Below, one piece after another: positions 1 through 10,888 of a DNA stretch of 64,000 bases. The stretch is from Nageia nagi (Eukaryota > Pinophyta): contig JBITNC010000002.1 in assembly GCA_050084985.1 (NCBI GenBank), positions 5,828,001 through 5,892,000 on the forward strand. Reading direction: 5' to 3'. Within the stretch, counting starts at the first letter, position 1. Every line of letters begins with the position of its first letter. The notes beneath the pieces were generated by a model that was not told the origin of the DNA, searched no databases, and saw only the letters and a list, made by a program, of their open reading frames with translations. Position numbers and translations under genes: made by a program.

Positions 1-801
1 CTTCTTTGTATTTCAATACATTAGGAAAAGGATGTGGATCTGAAAAGATTTAACTTAGAATTCAAGCTAATAAAGCTTGTTAAACCTAAAGCTTTTTTAT
101 GGTTAATAACATAAACTAAATAAAATCTGAAGAAAACATATATGAACTTACATTTATTTTCATAATCTCTATAAGAGTACTATAATGAGCTAGTATTTTA
201 TTTTTCATAAAGGAAAGTATCATTACACCTTCTAAAAAAAAAGCTATTAAGCTAACAATAGTAAAAAACATATCTATTTCTAAACTAGACATGATGGAAC
301 ACTCCTTTGTTGCATGCAACCTCATCAAATTTTAAAAAGCCTTGATAAAAATGTATGAAGGTGAATATGGAGTACATTATAAACTAACCACTACATACAT
401 GGTAGATATTTTTGGATAATAATTTTTCAAGATGCACATGCCTTTGCTAAAAGAGAAAAGTTTGAATAATCGTCATTTAAGCATGTGACCATCAATGTCC
501 TATTTATGGAACTATCTTGATTTCAATAGTCAAATAAATCTAAATTTTAATTTATTATTGTATACATTCAATTATGAATAATTTTACAAAGTATACGAGA
601 GTCATTCCAACAAGAAGAACTACCATAAAATTATCACTAACTACCTGAAGCCTAATATTTTTACTCATTTCAAAGTCCCTAATAAGTTTATAACTAAAAA
701 TATGAAATATTTCTCTTCAATAATCAATTGAAATAATAAATCATTTCATAAAATATAATAAGAAACTTAGTCTAACATCACACTATTATCTTTAGGAATT
801 G
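1..801. other. AT-rich sequence left of the G0 LTR, no gene
   Basis: No credible reading frame, RNA gene or recognisable domain was seen. It lies outside the left end of the G0 LTR, which begins TGATCC at 802, so it should be the DNA into which G0 inserted. It is shared with 10889-11717. Confidence 0.6.
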
Positions 802-1659
802 TGATCCATAAACTTTTTGTAGCAATTTACAATATTACAATTAGTTTAGATCACTTCACACTTAACTCCTAAGTGCTTGCAATATGAAAAGATTTTAACA
901 CTTTAAAAGGAATTTACATGTAATAAAGAGATAGAAATCATCACCCATAAATTGAGACAACAATTTACCTTTGGGAAACCCTTCCTTCTGGAGAAAACCC
1001 CAACAAAACCAAAATCTCCTTAAATTGAGGAAGATGTAATTACAACAACCTTCACAATAGGATCCATAATTTTTTTGTAGTAACAAAATATCTTGAAAAC
1101 CCTTGAATGTACCTACAATGCCCTCTCAAAAATTATACAACAAAATCCCTCTATCTCTCTTCTCTCACAATTTTCTCTTCCTCTCCAAGATCTCTCTAAG
1201 ACAATTTTACATGCAAATTTCTTCACAATTTATCCTTGAAAAAATGGGCCAAAAAATCCCTTTTTATAGACCTTACTAGCCTTTACAACATATGAAAAAT
1301 CCCTTTGGTAGGTGCCTACCAAATCCAAGAATAAAATAAAATTATCTCCATATGATTTAGACAAAAAATGCCTTTTAAAGATGAAAAATGGCTCTCTGAA
1401 AAATATATGGGACACCTTTAGAAAAATACACAATATAAGAGATAAAATACCTTATAATACCTCCAAAAGTCTTCCAAATGTGATATTGATGGCTCTAATG
1501 AGAATCTACCATGTTTTCAATTGAATGAGTATTGAAAAAGTTGAATTAATTTTGAATGGGTACTTTCCTCCTTGGGATATATGGCATCTCAAAAATCATT
1601 CCAATGCACTTAAAAAAAGGTTAGAGAAGTAGGCAACATAATTTGGGGATATGTGTATT
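802..1659 (-). repeat. G0 gypsy 3' LTR, distal part, copy 1
   Basis: With 8181-8658 this forms one LTR of roughly 1.3 kb, split by element G1. The ends are complementary: TGATCC at 802 and GGATCA ending at 8658. A strong TATA box on the minus strand (TCTATAAAAAGGG, 1257-1270) suits the U3/R border of an LTR transcribed leftwards. No second G0 LTR is in the window, because G0 is cut at the duplication edge. The boundaries are inferred from the end motifs and the adjacent polypurine tract. Confidence 0.65.
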
Positions 1660-1832
1660 AGGTGATGGTAGTTGGGAGGTCGTGTCATCAAGCAATTAAT
1701 GGGTGGTTAGGAGTGTAGGAAGTGGGGAGGCTACCATATGGTATGCCATCTCTGGGTAGCTCCCATGGTGTTCAGTCCCCTTTATATTGTATGCGAGCCC
1801 TTTTAATTGCACATGGGTCCATTTACTTATGC
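1660..1832. repeat. 173-bp direct duplication flanking G1, left copy
   Basis: It matches 8181-8353 nearly base for base. The two copies bracket G1 in the position of a target-site duplication, but they are far longer than the usual 5 bp. The right copy starts exactly at the G1 LTR end. The left copy runs into a G1 LTR that lacks its first 8 bases, joined over the shared tetranucleotide ATGC. Confidence 0.85.
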
Positions 1833-2233
1833 TACAAATATGAAAGGGAAATATTGCAAAAATGTAACGAATATCAATTTTAAATAGAAAATTAACAACT
1901 AATCTAGTGGAAATAACAACGCATGCACTGATAAATAGAACATGAAATGGCAACAATAAGCAGATAAGGATAGGATTTTACTGAATAGTAATAGAATCAT
2001 AGGCCACTTCAAGGGGGCTACCTCCTTACAACTCCAAAAGTGAAAATAATGTTCAAGATTATCTTTCTCCACACACTTCTACCTATTTATAATATACTAA
2101 CCCTAACCCTAATAGTAATGCAAGATCGAGCCCCACCCTTATAATCATAATATTATAGTTTACAATATAGTTCGATAATTTAATTAAAATAACTAATACT
2201 GACACTAAAATGTTAAGATGTGGGATCCTAACA
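1830..2233 (-). repeat. G1 3' LTR, copy 1 (outer end truncated)
   Basis: About 404 bp, aligning to 7773-8180. The plus-strand right end is CCTAACA. The left end lacks TGTTACAA, which the partner LTR has. A minus-strand TATA box (TTATAAATAGG, about 2084-2095) is preceded on that strand by TAGGGTTAGGGTTAG, which resembles telomere repeats. Confidence 0.9.
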
Positions 2234-2250
2234 TACCACCCCTCTTGGGA
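2234..2250 (-). other. G1 polypurine tract, copy 1
   Basis: On the minus strand it reads as a purine run with AAGAGGGGTGGTA directly before the 3' LTR, the usual site for priming plus-strand DNA synthesis. The copy 2 equivalent is 13151-13167. Confidence 0.8.
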
Positions 2251-3600
2251 TGAAGCTTTGTCCTCAAAACTTGAATTATGGAAATTATTGCTACGGTTGA
2301 TGAAGTATTTTCCATTTTGCATCTTTCGATGCCATGCCTTGCCACTGCATAAGGACTTCTATGATGGAGCGGTTACAAAGCTATCATGAATGTTGATCCA
2401 AAACTACCTTAGCTACAACTACCATTTATCTATCCTTTATGAACTCAAGTAATTATGTCTAAACCCAAATCTTTGATCCAACCACTTTCTTGAGATAGGA
2501 GACATGAAACACTGGGTGAATCTTGGAAGAATCAGGAAGCTTCAATTTGTATGCAGCTAAGCCAATGCACTACAACACCTTGTAGGGACCATAAAACTTT
2601 GGGGCCAATTTTTGAGGGCCTTTTATTTTTAAGGATTTTTGGAGATAAGGTTGCAGCCTTAGAAAGACCATGTCATCTACCTGGAACTCCCTTTCGACAC
2701 ATTATAATTTAGCCTATTGCATCATATGGTGTTGGGCTATTTGAAGGTCATCCTTAAGAAAACAAAGAATATCATCATGAGTAACTAATGCTGATTCAAT
2801 TACCTGAACTTTACTAGTACCTACAACATACAAGGTGACTGTGGGTGGAGCTTGACCATACACTATTTCATAGGGGGTCATCTTACTGGTAGAATGATAA
2901 GATGCATTATACCAACACTTAGCTAAGAGAAGCCATTATACCCAATGCACAAGTTATGCTGATGCAAAATAGCATAAATATGTTTCCAAACATTTGTTGA
3001 TAATTTTAGTCTGACCATCAGTTTGTAGGTGATATGCTGAGCTCATGTTTAGTTGGGTACCTTGCAGCTTGAAAAGCTCTTGCCAAAAATGGCTTGTAAA
3101 AGTGGGATCACGATCACTAATAATTATCTTTGGCATGCCATGTAGTTTAAAATTATATCCAAGAATAATTATTCCACTATCACTACCTTGTAAGGATGAG
3201 CCAATGAACCGAAATGAGCATATTTGGATAACCGATCAACCACCACTAGAATAATTGATTTACCATTGGATTTAGGTAGGCCTTCAATGATATCCATTGA
3301 GATATCAATCCATGTATGATATCGATCCTTTTATCATTGACACACATCACAAGCTACCACAAACTACTTGATATCCAATTTTATATCTACCTAATAGAAC
3401 AACCATGCCACCCACTTATAAGTTTTCAAAAATTCATCATGTCCTGATGTAGTTGCGGAATGCAATTTGGCAAGTATTTTTTATTTACATTTTGAAGGAC
3501 ATGGTAACAAAATTTGACCTTTTAATCTCAAAACACCATCATGCCATGTGTGGTGTGGTTTACTAATAGGGTCTTGAGTGATTTATTTAAATAATTCTTA
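2251..3600 (-). pseudogene. G1 integrase, copy 1
   Basis: Inserts element DNA into the host genome. Recognisable in order on the minus strand are the catalytic-core segment [15 protein letters not shown], the segment ISDRDPTF with the second core aspartate, an [11 protein letters not shown]-like segment, and a C-terminal region ending in [11 protein letters not shown]. The frame is broken by several stops. Compared with copy 2, about 27 bases are missing near 3326, just upstream of the core. The coding trace continues almost to the polypurine tract. Not functional. Confidence 0.85.
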
Positions 3601-3645
3601 GGTGGAGCTATCCTCTGCCCACTCTTATTTAACGTTATCCAACCA

Positions 3646-5139
3646 TTAAGGAATAGAAGATGAAAGAGCTTGCAGTGCTACCTGATCTTCAAATTTTCTA
3701 GACAAAGCATCGAAAACCACATTCTCTTTACCTTTATGGTATACTATCTCATAATCATACTCCAGTAATTTGGTCACCCATTTTTGTTGCTCGGGTGTAG
3801 AAATACATTGCTTAATGAAAATTTTTAAACTATGATGATCTGTGAGGATGATGAAATGGCAACCAATGAGATATGGTCTCCAGGATTGAACTGCATAAAT
3901 GATGGCAAACATTTCTTTTTCATAGGTGGATTTACCCAAATTTTTACCAGAGAGTGCTCTACTAGTGAATGCTAAGGGATGCCCTTCCTGCATCAATACT
4001 ATCACGATTCCTACTCTACAAGCATCACTTTCTATCATAAAGGTTTTAGAAAAATTTGGCATTATTAATACCGGGGTGGTATAGATTGCATCCTTGAGCT
4101 TAAGGAAAGCTGACTTAGCTTGAGGGGACCATTGGAATGCATTCTTTTTCAACAACATTATTAAAGGTGCTGCAATCTTATCATAATCTTTCATAAATTT
4201 CCTATAATAGCCGATAAACCCCAAGAATACTCGAAGACTTTTCAAGGATGTAGGAACAAACCAGTTTTGCATGTCAGTAATCTTATGTGGATCCACCTTA
4301 ACTCCCTCTTCATATATAATGTGACCTAAGTAGTCAATTTCCCTCTTACCGAATGAACATTTTGATTCTTTTGCATATAACCGATGTTCCCTTAAAATTT
4401 GTAAGGTTTGGTCAACATGTACCATGTGTTCCTACCATGTCTTACTGTAGATCAAAATATCATCAAAGAAAACTAAAATGAACTTTGTAAAGAATGGATG
4501 AAATACCTGATTCATTAAACTTTGAAATGTGGATGGAGCATTTATGAGGCTAAAAGGCATGACCAAGAACTCGTAATGGCCCTCATGGGTGCAAAATGTA
4601 GTTTTTAGTATATCCTCCTCCTTGAGGTAGATTTGATGATACCTAGATCGTAGGTCCAACTTGGAAAAATATCTTGCCTCATGCAGTTCATCCAATAATT
4701 CATCAATGATCAGTATGGGAAATTTGTCCTTGATGGTAATTTTGTTGAGGGACCTGAAATCCACACACATACACCATGAGCCATCTTTCTTACAAACCAA
4801 TATAAATGGAGAAGAATATGGGCTTACATTAGGTTGGATTACTCTTGCATCCAACAGTTCCTGAACCAATTTTTCAATTTCATTTTTTTGTAAACAAAGA
4901 TACTGATAAGGATGAATTTTTGGTGGGTGACTCCTCGACACCAATTGGATAGCATGATCATATGATCGTTGGGGTGGTAAGCCTATTAGTTCCTCAAAGG
5001 CACATGCATGCTTATTTAAAATGGGTTGTAGATCCTTAAGCTCTATGACTTCAGACTCAATGATTGATAAAGAGTATAACTGTGCCAACATCCCCTTTCC
5101 AATTATTTGTAGGATCTTTTCCATGCAATGTGAGCTCAC
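3646..5139 (-). pseudogene. G1 reverse transcriptase and RNase H, copy 1
   Basis: Copies element RNA into DNA and removes the RNA strand. Reverse transcriptase spans 4432-5139, with the fingers segment around [11 protein letters not shown] and an intact active-site box FFDDILIYS. RNase H spans 3646-4425, with ESDACRVG, STYEKEM and LTDHHSLK segments. Both parts are in one frame, separated by a single TAG at 4432-4434. This is the best-preserved part of the element, but that stop and the breaks elsewhere make it non-functional as a polyprotein. Confidence 0.92.
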
Positions 5140-5157
5140 AATTTGTAAAGGTCCACC

Positions 5158-5730
5158 CTATAATCCCCTGAGAGTATGCTCTTGTTCGTCTATCTTGAAG
5201 GTCACGCATATCTTTGCAAAATTCCACTGCATACTTCCCAAAGTACTCAACCATTGCACCCCCAAAACTATATCACATCCCCCAAGTGGTAAAGCATACA
5301 TGTTGCTTTTCAAAGTATAGTGGTCCATGCTCAATTTGACATTTTGACATGTGCCTTTACATGCTATTTTTTCTCCATTACCAACCATAACCTTAAAATT
5401 ATTTGTAGGATGGATGTAATAATCAACAACCTTAGCCACCCATGGATCAATGAAATTATGAGTACTTTCCGTATCCAACAATATTATGAGAGGGTTCTTT
5501 TTTAAAAACCCTTTGACCTTCATAGTTTTAGGAGTAATAATTCTTTCCAATGCATTGTAAGAGATAACTGAAGCCTCCTCATCTGGAATTTTCTTTGTAG
5601 CCTCTTTAGGTGCACTCTCATATTCCTCCTCACTAGGAGCATCAACATCAAGCAAATATAACTTTTATTGAGTGCAATAATGACTACGAACAAATTTCTC
5701 ATCATAATTATAGCACAAACCCTTCTTTCA
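5158..5730 (-). pseudogene. G1 aspartic protease and degenerate zinc knuckle, copy 1
   Basis: The protease would cut the polyprotein. The active-site motif, read DTGSTHNFID in copy 2, is DTESTHNFID here, so the catalytic loop glycine is lost. Just upstream is a degenerate CCHC knuckle beginning CYNYDEKF, in which the second cysteine is tyrosine. A TAG at 5158-5160 separates protease from reverse transcriptase. Copy 2 has CAG at that codon, so this stop arose by C to T. Confidence 0.88.
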
Positions 5731-5822
5731 ATGCTCTACCATTTCATCCATGTCAACTTCTTAGTTTGCATTATGTGATTCGATGGTGGGGCACTTGTAT
5801 TATTAAAGGAATGGGAAATATT

Positions 5823-6279
5823 TGTTAGAATTTGTAATGAAATATTGTGAATATCTAAACTCCTTGTAAATTCAATTAATCACTTAAAGGATATGTAGAT
5901 ACCTTAAGGGATTAATTGAATTCTTTATTATGTAGACTTTGACTTTACCATGTGGTTAGTTGGTAGGTTAAAGTTAGGTGATACATTTTTTGTAACCCTA
6001 ACCTTACCCTTGGGTTAAAGAGAGTTTAGGGAGGTGCTTTCAAGCTATAAATAGAGGGCCTCTCCTCTTATAAAAAAACTAAGTTTTTGGAGTAAGATTA
6101 CTCTACTAGTTGTGTAGGAGAGGAAGAGAATTGTTGTAAGAGGTGCATAGATTGAGAATTGAGAACTAGTTGTGGATGTACTCCAAAGGAGGGAGGAACC
6201 ACATTATATTTGTGTTATGTTGAATGATTGAGTTTCCTAGTCTTGGACATTGAGGATTAGAGTAGGTCTAAATCCTTCA
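5823..6279 (+). mobile_element. Solo LTR, 457 bp, inserted in G1 gag
   Basis: It begins TGTTAGAATT, ends ATCCTTCA and is flanked by the 5-bp duplication ATATT (5818-5822 and 6280-6284). Copy 2 at about 21716-21724 has a single ATATT with no insertion, an empty-site proof. A plus-strand TATA box (TATAAATAG, 6046-6054) gives its orientation. A solo LTR is the usual product of recombination between the two LTRs of a full element. No other copy of this LTR family is in the window. Confidence 0.95.
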
Positions 6280-6284
6280 ATATT

Positions 6285-6998
6285 ATGTGTTTTTGTGAAT
6301 GGGGGTCTTACATTTCATCGATGAGCACTGGCTTTATCTTCAATGAGGTTTGCCAAAGTAATAGCATCCATCATAGTTTTGGGATTAACCATTTTGACCT
6401 ATGGTTTAATTCCTTCCTTTAATCCACTGATAAAATAACTTATGAAAAATGCATCATCTAACCCCTCTGTGTGATTTGCCATTTTCTCAAATTGATTTTG
6501 GTATTCTTTGACTGTTGTGGTTTGACGTAACTTGGTCAATACCCCTGTGAAATCTTCATAGCCACTAGGACCAAAATGGATCAATAATTGTTGAGTAAAT
6601 TCATCCCATGAAGGACCAAGATGCATATTTGAGTACCACTGGTGCCATTGGAGAGCCTCATGATCCAAATGAAAATTTGCCATATGCACCTTCAAATCTT
6701 TTAGAATTTTGTTCAATGTGAAATATTGTTTAAACTTATAAATCCAACCAATGGGATCATCTCCATCAAATCAAGGAAAATCCAATTTGGTTATGCGGGG
6801 AAGAATGAAACCACCTTGTTGGCTCTGAAATTTATGATGATACCCCTATGGATTTTTTGATTGCCTTGATTTCTGTGAACTGGATGCATTGTTGGTATGA
6901 CTGATACTTAGTGGGACATTATGTTGGATCATAGTTTGGAATGTCATCATGGTAGGATTAACTTGTGCTATTGTTTGGGATCTTATCTTAGGTGCCAT
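6285..6998 (-). pseudogene. G1 gag, copy 1
   Basis: Structural capsid-like protein. The start is the ATG at 6998-6996, beginning MAPKIRSQT. The retrotransposon gag domain follows, with a KLDFP.FDGDDPIGWIYKF segment and a WHQWYSNMHLGPSWDEF segment. In-frame stops occur at several places, for example after SRQSKNP and within the DFP.FDG motif. The solo LTR at 5823-6279 separates it from the zinc-knuckle and protease region. Confidence 0.85.
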
Positions 6999-7758
6999 TT
7001 CTAAAAATTGCTATTTCTGAAGCTGTTATTTCTAAAAATTGCTATTTTTAGAAAGTGCCTGAAAAGGCATATGGGTGTAATATATCAAAATGGTCAACTC
7101 AAAAACATGATCATAATGGGATAGGTCTTCCAATGATGATTTTGGAACTCCTAGAATCTTTTTTTTATGTATGTGGTTTTATCTGCTTTTGTTAATAACT
7201 ATTGAAATGGTATAAATTTTTAGTTATTTATCTTTGAAGGTTTTGTTGCCTCTAAATTGCTATTTTTGGTAGCTTGGAAAAACTACATGTCATACATTCT
7301 ACATCTCGAATCAAGGTTTTTTGTGTGAAGGAACAATTCTAGGGTAAGGATTATCTACTCTATAGGCTTGTCTAAACACCCCTCCTATCCAACTTTCACA
7401 AGGAAAGAGGCTACGAAGATGGCTTCTATGAAAAGTAGCTTTTTAGTAGCACTTACTGGTGCACTATAGTTTACAGATGATCGACACAACTTCCTACCTA
7501 ATTTCTATTTATAGCTTAGATAGTATCTAATATACCTTTCAGTATATGGAGTCTAATTTCATGTAGGGTTCTATCTAAGGCTTGGGTATTGGTGTAGAGT
7601 TTTTTGACCTCACTTCACACACAGCTTTATGGGCAAGTGTACTTAGCCAAAAATGATAGATCTTTTTGGATATTTTAAACCCCTTGGTACAAGGTTTCTA
7701 GCTTAGACCTCTAAGATTTTTTTTTAAATTTTTCTACAGTAGAATGGCCCTAAAAAGA
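6999..7758 (-). other. G1 untranslated leader, copy 1
   Basis: About 760 bp between the primer-binding site and the gag ATG. No credible protein-coding content was seen. It contains short repeats built on ctaaaaattgctattt (about 6999-7060). Confidence 0.6.
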
Positions 7759-7770
7759 GCTCTGATACCA
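7759..7770 (-). other. G1 primer-binding site, copy 1
   Basis: The minus strand reads TGGTATCAGAGC, the standard plant initiator-methionine tRNA primer site, 2 nt from the 5' LTR end. In copy 2 the equivalent site (23192-23203) carries two changes. Confidence 0.88.
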
Positions 7771-7772
7771 GA

Positions 7773-8180
7773 TGTTACAATGCTACAAATATGAAAGGGA
7801 AGTATTATAGAAATGTAATGAATATCGATTTGAAATAGGTAAATGATAACTAATCTAGTGGAAATAATAGAGCATGTGCTAATGAATAGAACATAAAATA
7901 GCAATAATAAGTAGATAAAGATAGCATTTTACTAAATAGTAATAGAATCACAAGCCTCTTTGAGGGGGATACCTCCTCCAAAAGTGAAAATAATGTTCAA
8001 GATTGCCTTTCTCCACACATTTCTACCTATTTATAATATACTAACCCTAACCCTAATAGTAATGCAAGATCAGGCCTCACCCTTACAATCACAATATTAC
8101 AGTTTATAATATAGGCTAAAAATTTAATTAAAATAACTAATACTAACACTAAAATGTTAGAATGTGGGATCCTCCTAATA
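7773..8180 (-). repeat. G1 5' LTR, copy 1
   Basis: About 408 bp, starting TGTTACAATGC on the plus strand. The right end is mutated here (cctcctaata), while copy 2 keeps CCTAACA. It carries the same TATA box and telomere-like AACCCTAACCCTAA motif as the 3' LTR. Confidence 0.9.
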
Positions 8181-8353
8181 AGGTGATAGTAGTTGGGAGG
8201 TCATGTCATCAAGCATTTAATGGGTAGTTAAGAGTGTAGGAAGTGGGGAGGCTACCATATGGTATGCCATCTCTGGGTAGCTCCCATGGTGTTCAATCCC
8301 CTTTATACTATATGCGAGCCCTTTTAATTGCACATGGGTCCATTTACTTATGC
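8181..8353. repeat. 173-bp direct duplication flanking G1, right copy
   Basis: Matches 1660-1832. It is directly adjacent to the intact outer end of the G1 LTR and continues into G0 LTR sequence (gcgacatcc). Confidence 0.85.
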
Positions 8354-8658
8354 GACATCCTTTGTTCACCTTACAACCCCTTAATCTCTCTTGACAATGC
8401 ACTTGCTCTAATGTATTATGCTATATCTAATCATTTATTGAGGTGGCATCTGCATAGCGTGGGCCTCATTTTTGGGATTTTAATATTTATTTTTGCCTCC
8501 TCATTTTTTTAATTAAAATTTATAAAACTTCAAAATCCCATATCTTTTGCATACAGAGTCAAATTTTTGATCTATTTACAATGTTGGAAAGCTAGAGAGG
8601 AGATATTTACATTGAGATAGAGTAAATAATATTTTGAGTTGATCCAAATTTTGGATCA
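8181..8658 (-). repeat. G0 3' LTR, proximal part, copy 1
   Basis: The start of the G0 3' LTR as read on the minus strand, ending GGATCA at 8658. A polypurine tract lies next to it at 8659-8675; it is better preserved in copy 2, where the minus strand reads AGTGGGGAGGTA. It includes the right copy of the 173-bp duplication. Confidence 0.65.
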
Positions 8659-8697
8659 TACCTCCCAAATAAGAGATATTTTGGTCTCCAAAATCAT

Positions 8698-9300
8698 CTA
8701 TGATGATGAAAGAAGGTGAGGGTAAAGCTCCCTTGCCTGATCAACCTCTAACCATTTAGCCTTTGTTGGATGTTGATCCTTCAAGCCAATATGCCAAATC
8801 TCAGGTGTGCCATTGCAAGATGATCTAGTCTTATTTTTCAAGAACACATCCTCATATAACTCATCCATATTCTCAAGAGCTAAATCATAAATTGAAGTTA
8901 AAATAATACATTCCTTGTCTTCCTTTATGATTAATATTGGCTTATATAATTTCAAGTTTTCTACATTCACAAATGAATATATTTGGATGTATGGTGATAG
9001 ATCCAAATGAAAAGCATTCTCAATAACTTGTACAATAATTATAAATGGACCATATCTCAATGGTTTCAATTTCTTTCCTACACCATGCAATCTTTCTATT
9101 CTTATATGAAGTCATACTTGATCCCCAACTTGAAATTTATGATCCACATGATGATGATTATGCCTTTTCTTGTACCTTGCTTGACTCTTTTTCAATCATT
9201 CTTGCATCTTTTGATCAACCAATTGAATCCTATCAATGAACTTCTTGGAACATTCCCCTCATTATGAAGATTGGTATCCTCATCATTACAAGAAGAAAAA
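8698..9300 (-). pseudogene. G0 integrase C-terminus, copy 1
   Basis: The tail of a gypsy integrase with a GPY/F-type module (LRYGPFIIIVQ), followed by a FVNVENLKLYKP segment and about 80 variable residues. Upstream on the minus strand a QARYKKRHNHHH segment and a VGDQV segment are readable, with two in-frame stops. The rest of G0 is missing because homology ends at 9370. It is a different family from G1, judged by its C-terminal sequence. Confidence 0.8.
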
Positions 9301-9370
9301 GCTAGAAAAATAGGTGGTATCCTCATTAATATGAATGATCAGGTTCTAAGTACAATCATTCGATCAATCA

Positions 9371-10888
9371 ATTACAATAAACTGTAGGGAGTACATTGTA
9401 TCACTTTTAGTGGGATTTGATCATGGGACACTCTGTTAAATAATTTTATTATGTATTAAGAGATAATAAATTATTTGATCAACTCTATTTTTTAAGTGCA
9501 TATCTTATTACAATATGATATCATCTAAAATAAAATAAAATTTGATATTATATAATGATTAAATATTTAATTTTTATCTTTAAATTATTACAAACTCATT
9601 TAAAAATTATCATATATTTATTATTGTCATTTATTACATTATCTTAAGGAACTTTATCTTCAAATAGTAGTATCATTAATTTAATCTAATATTTAACTTA
9701 CCATTTGCATCAAAGAGCATTCAATAATTTTTAAGGTTGATGAAAATAAACTAAATAATAAAACCTAGCTATTTATTATAATGTATTATATAATTTAACA
9801 CTAACAATTAATGTAGATAAAAGCATTCAAGCTTAGGATAGTAATAGAATAGATAATCACTAGCATATTTGTTATGTATGTCCGAAGAAAAGAGTTGCAT
9901 TTTAACTACCTAAGTAGTAAGTAGGATATAGTAGAGCTTTACTTTGGCATGAAATGATACGACCTTGTTATAGGCTTTGGGACCTTGTTAAAATTTATCA
10001 TTTTTTATTTTATTTTATAAATTTACTCTTTTTATAAAAAAAAAGTAATGAATGTAAATAAATATAAAAAAATGTGAACATTTGAAAATATTGTATTATT
10101 TAGACGTATTTATTTTGATTTTGATATTTTTCAAATTTTCAATTATAAGGAGATTAAATGTGAGTAGGGTCCCAAATAAAACGGAAGGTTTTGTGGGATT
10201 TATTTTTCAAAATATAATCATTAATGAATGGTAAAATCTCATGTTCTTTATCAAAGTAATCAAAACAAAAAGTTTGAGTCTATATGATGGCTAAGTAGAA
10301 TTTTAAAAACAATGCAGTAGGCCCTTCTAAATAAATGTGGGGGCATGTATAAACATATTATGATCTTCTAACATTATTTTTAATCTTTCATAAGTATAAC
10401 AATAATGTTAGGACAATCTTGAGAAATATCATGGGATTTTTGCAAGGTTGCCATGGTTAGTTATAATTTATGTGATCTATAAGATAAGCAAATAATTTGT
10501 ATGTGTCAAACGCTTAATGGGAGTTAAAGACTAGCATTATATTTGTTGATAAGTTGATAAAAGTTAAAATATGATAAGATGGTAAGAATGAAGAATAAAA
10601 ACTCTTCGATTATATAAGCTCTTAATCATTCCTCTACATGCTTTTTCAATAAAATAATATATATTTTATAATTTATTCATGTAAGGAAACTTCAAGTTGT
10701 GGACCTTCCTTTAAGAGAGTTAGCCACTACTTTAAATTTTATTACTTTATTAGAAAAATTAATAATATTATATTAGAATATTAAATGAAAAGGCACAAAA
10801 GCTAAGTTAAACTACAAAAATTAATTAAGGCTATATTTTAAGTATATATGTTTTACCCTACTTAAACTATGAATAAGAAAAATGTAGT
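9371..10888. other. Spacer between duplicated segments, no gene
   Basis: AT-rich. Near 10607-10670 a TATA-like run (gattatataag) and an AATAAA-like signal could be remnants of an LTR, but no paired ends or target duplication were found. It is absent from the right side of copy 2. Confidence 0.5.

Larger units (their letters stand above)
1830..8180 (-). mobile_element. G1: Ty3/gypsy LTR retrotransposon, copy 1, decayed
   Basis: A complete but inactive element. Read on the minus strand the order is 5' LTR, primer-binding site, gag, protease, reverse transcriptase, RNase H, integrase, polypurine tract and 3' LTR, which is the Ty3/gypsy order. The two LTRs differ by roughly 10-13% by eye, so the insertion is old. 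Several in-frame stops and one solo-LTR insertion in gag break the polyprotein. It lies inside the G0 LTR and is repeated at 12747-23609. Confidence 0.93.
1..9370. repeat. Segmental duplication, copy 1
   Basis: This segment recurs at 10889-24800, giving an offset of 10,888 bp at the left end. By eye the first 300 bases differ at about 3% of positions. Homology stops abruptly after the shared string cgatcaatca (9361-9370 and 24791-24800). The left limit is unknown because the window starts inside the homology. Copy-specific changes are a solo LTR in copy 1, a copia element in copy 2, and a 31-bp indel near 11337, where copy 2 has extra bases. Confidence 0.93.

Noticed and set aside
2096-2112. 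Interstitial telomere
   Set aside because: Only two CCCTAA units, and present at the same place in every G1 LTR, so it is part of the LTR.
4661-5505. Plus-strand frames over G1 protease and reverse transcriptase
   Set aside because: Shadows of the minus-strand pol, which has clear domain motifs.
10400-10720. Possible solo LTR (TGTTAGGACAA start, TATA and AATAAA-like signals)
   Set aside because: No matching end and no target duplication could be found.
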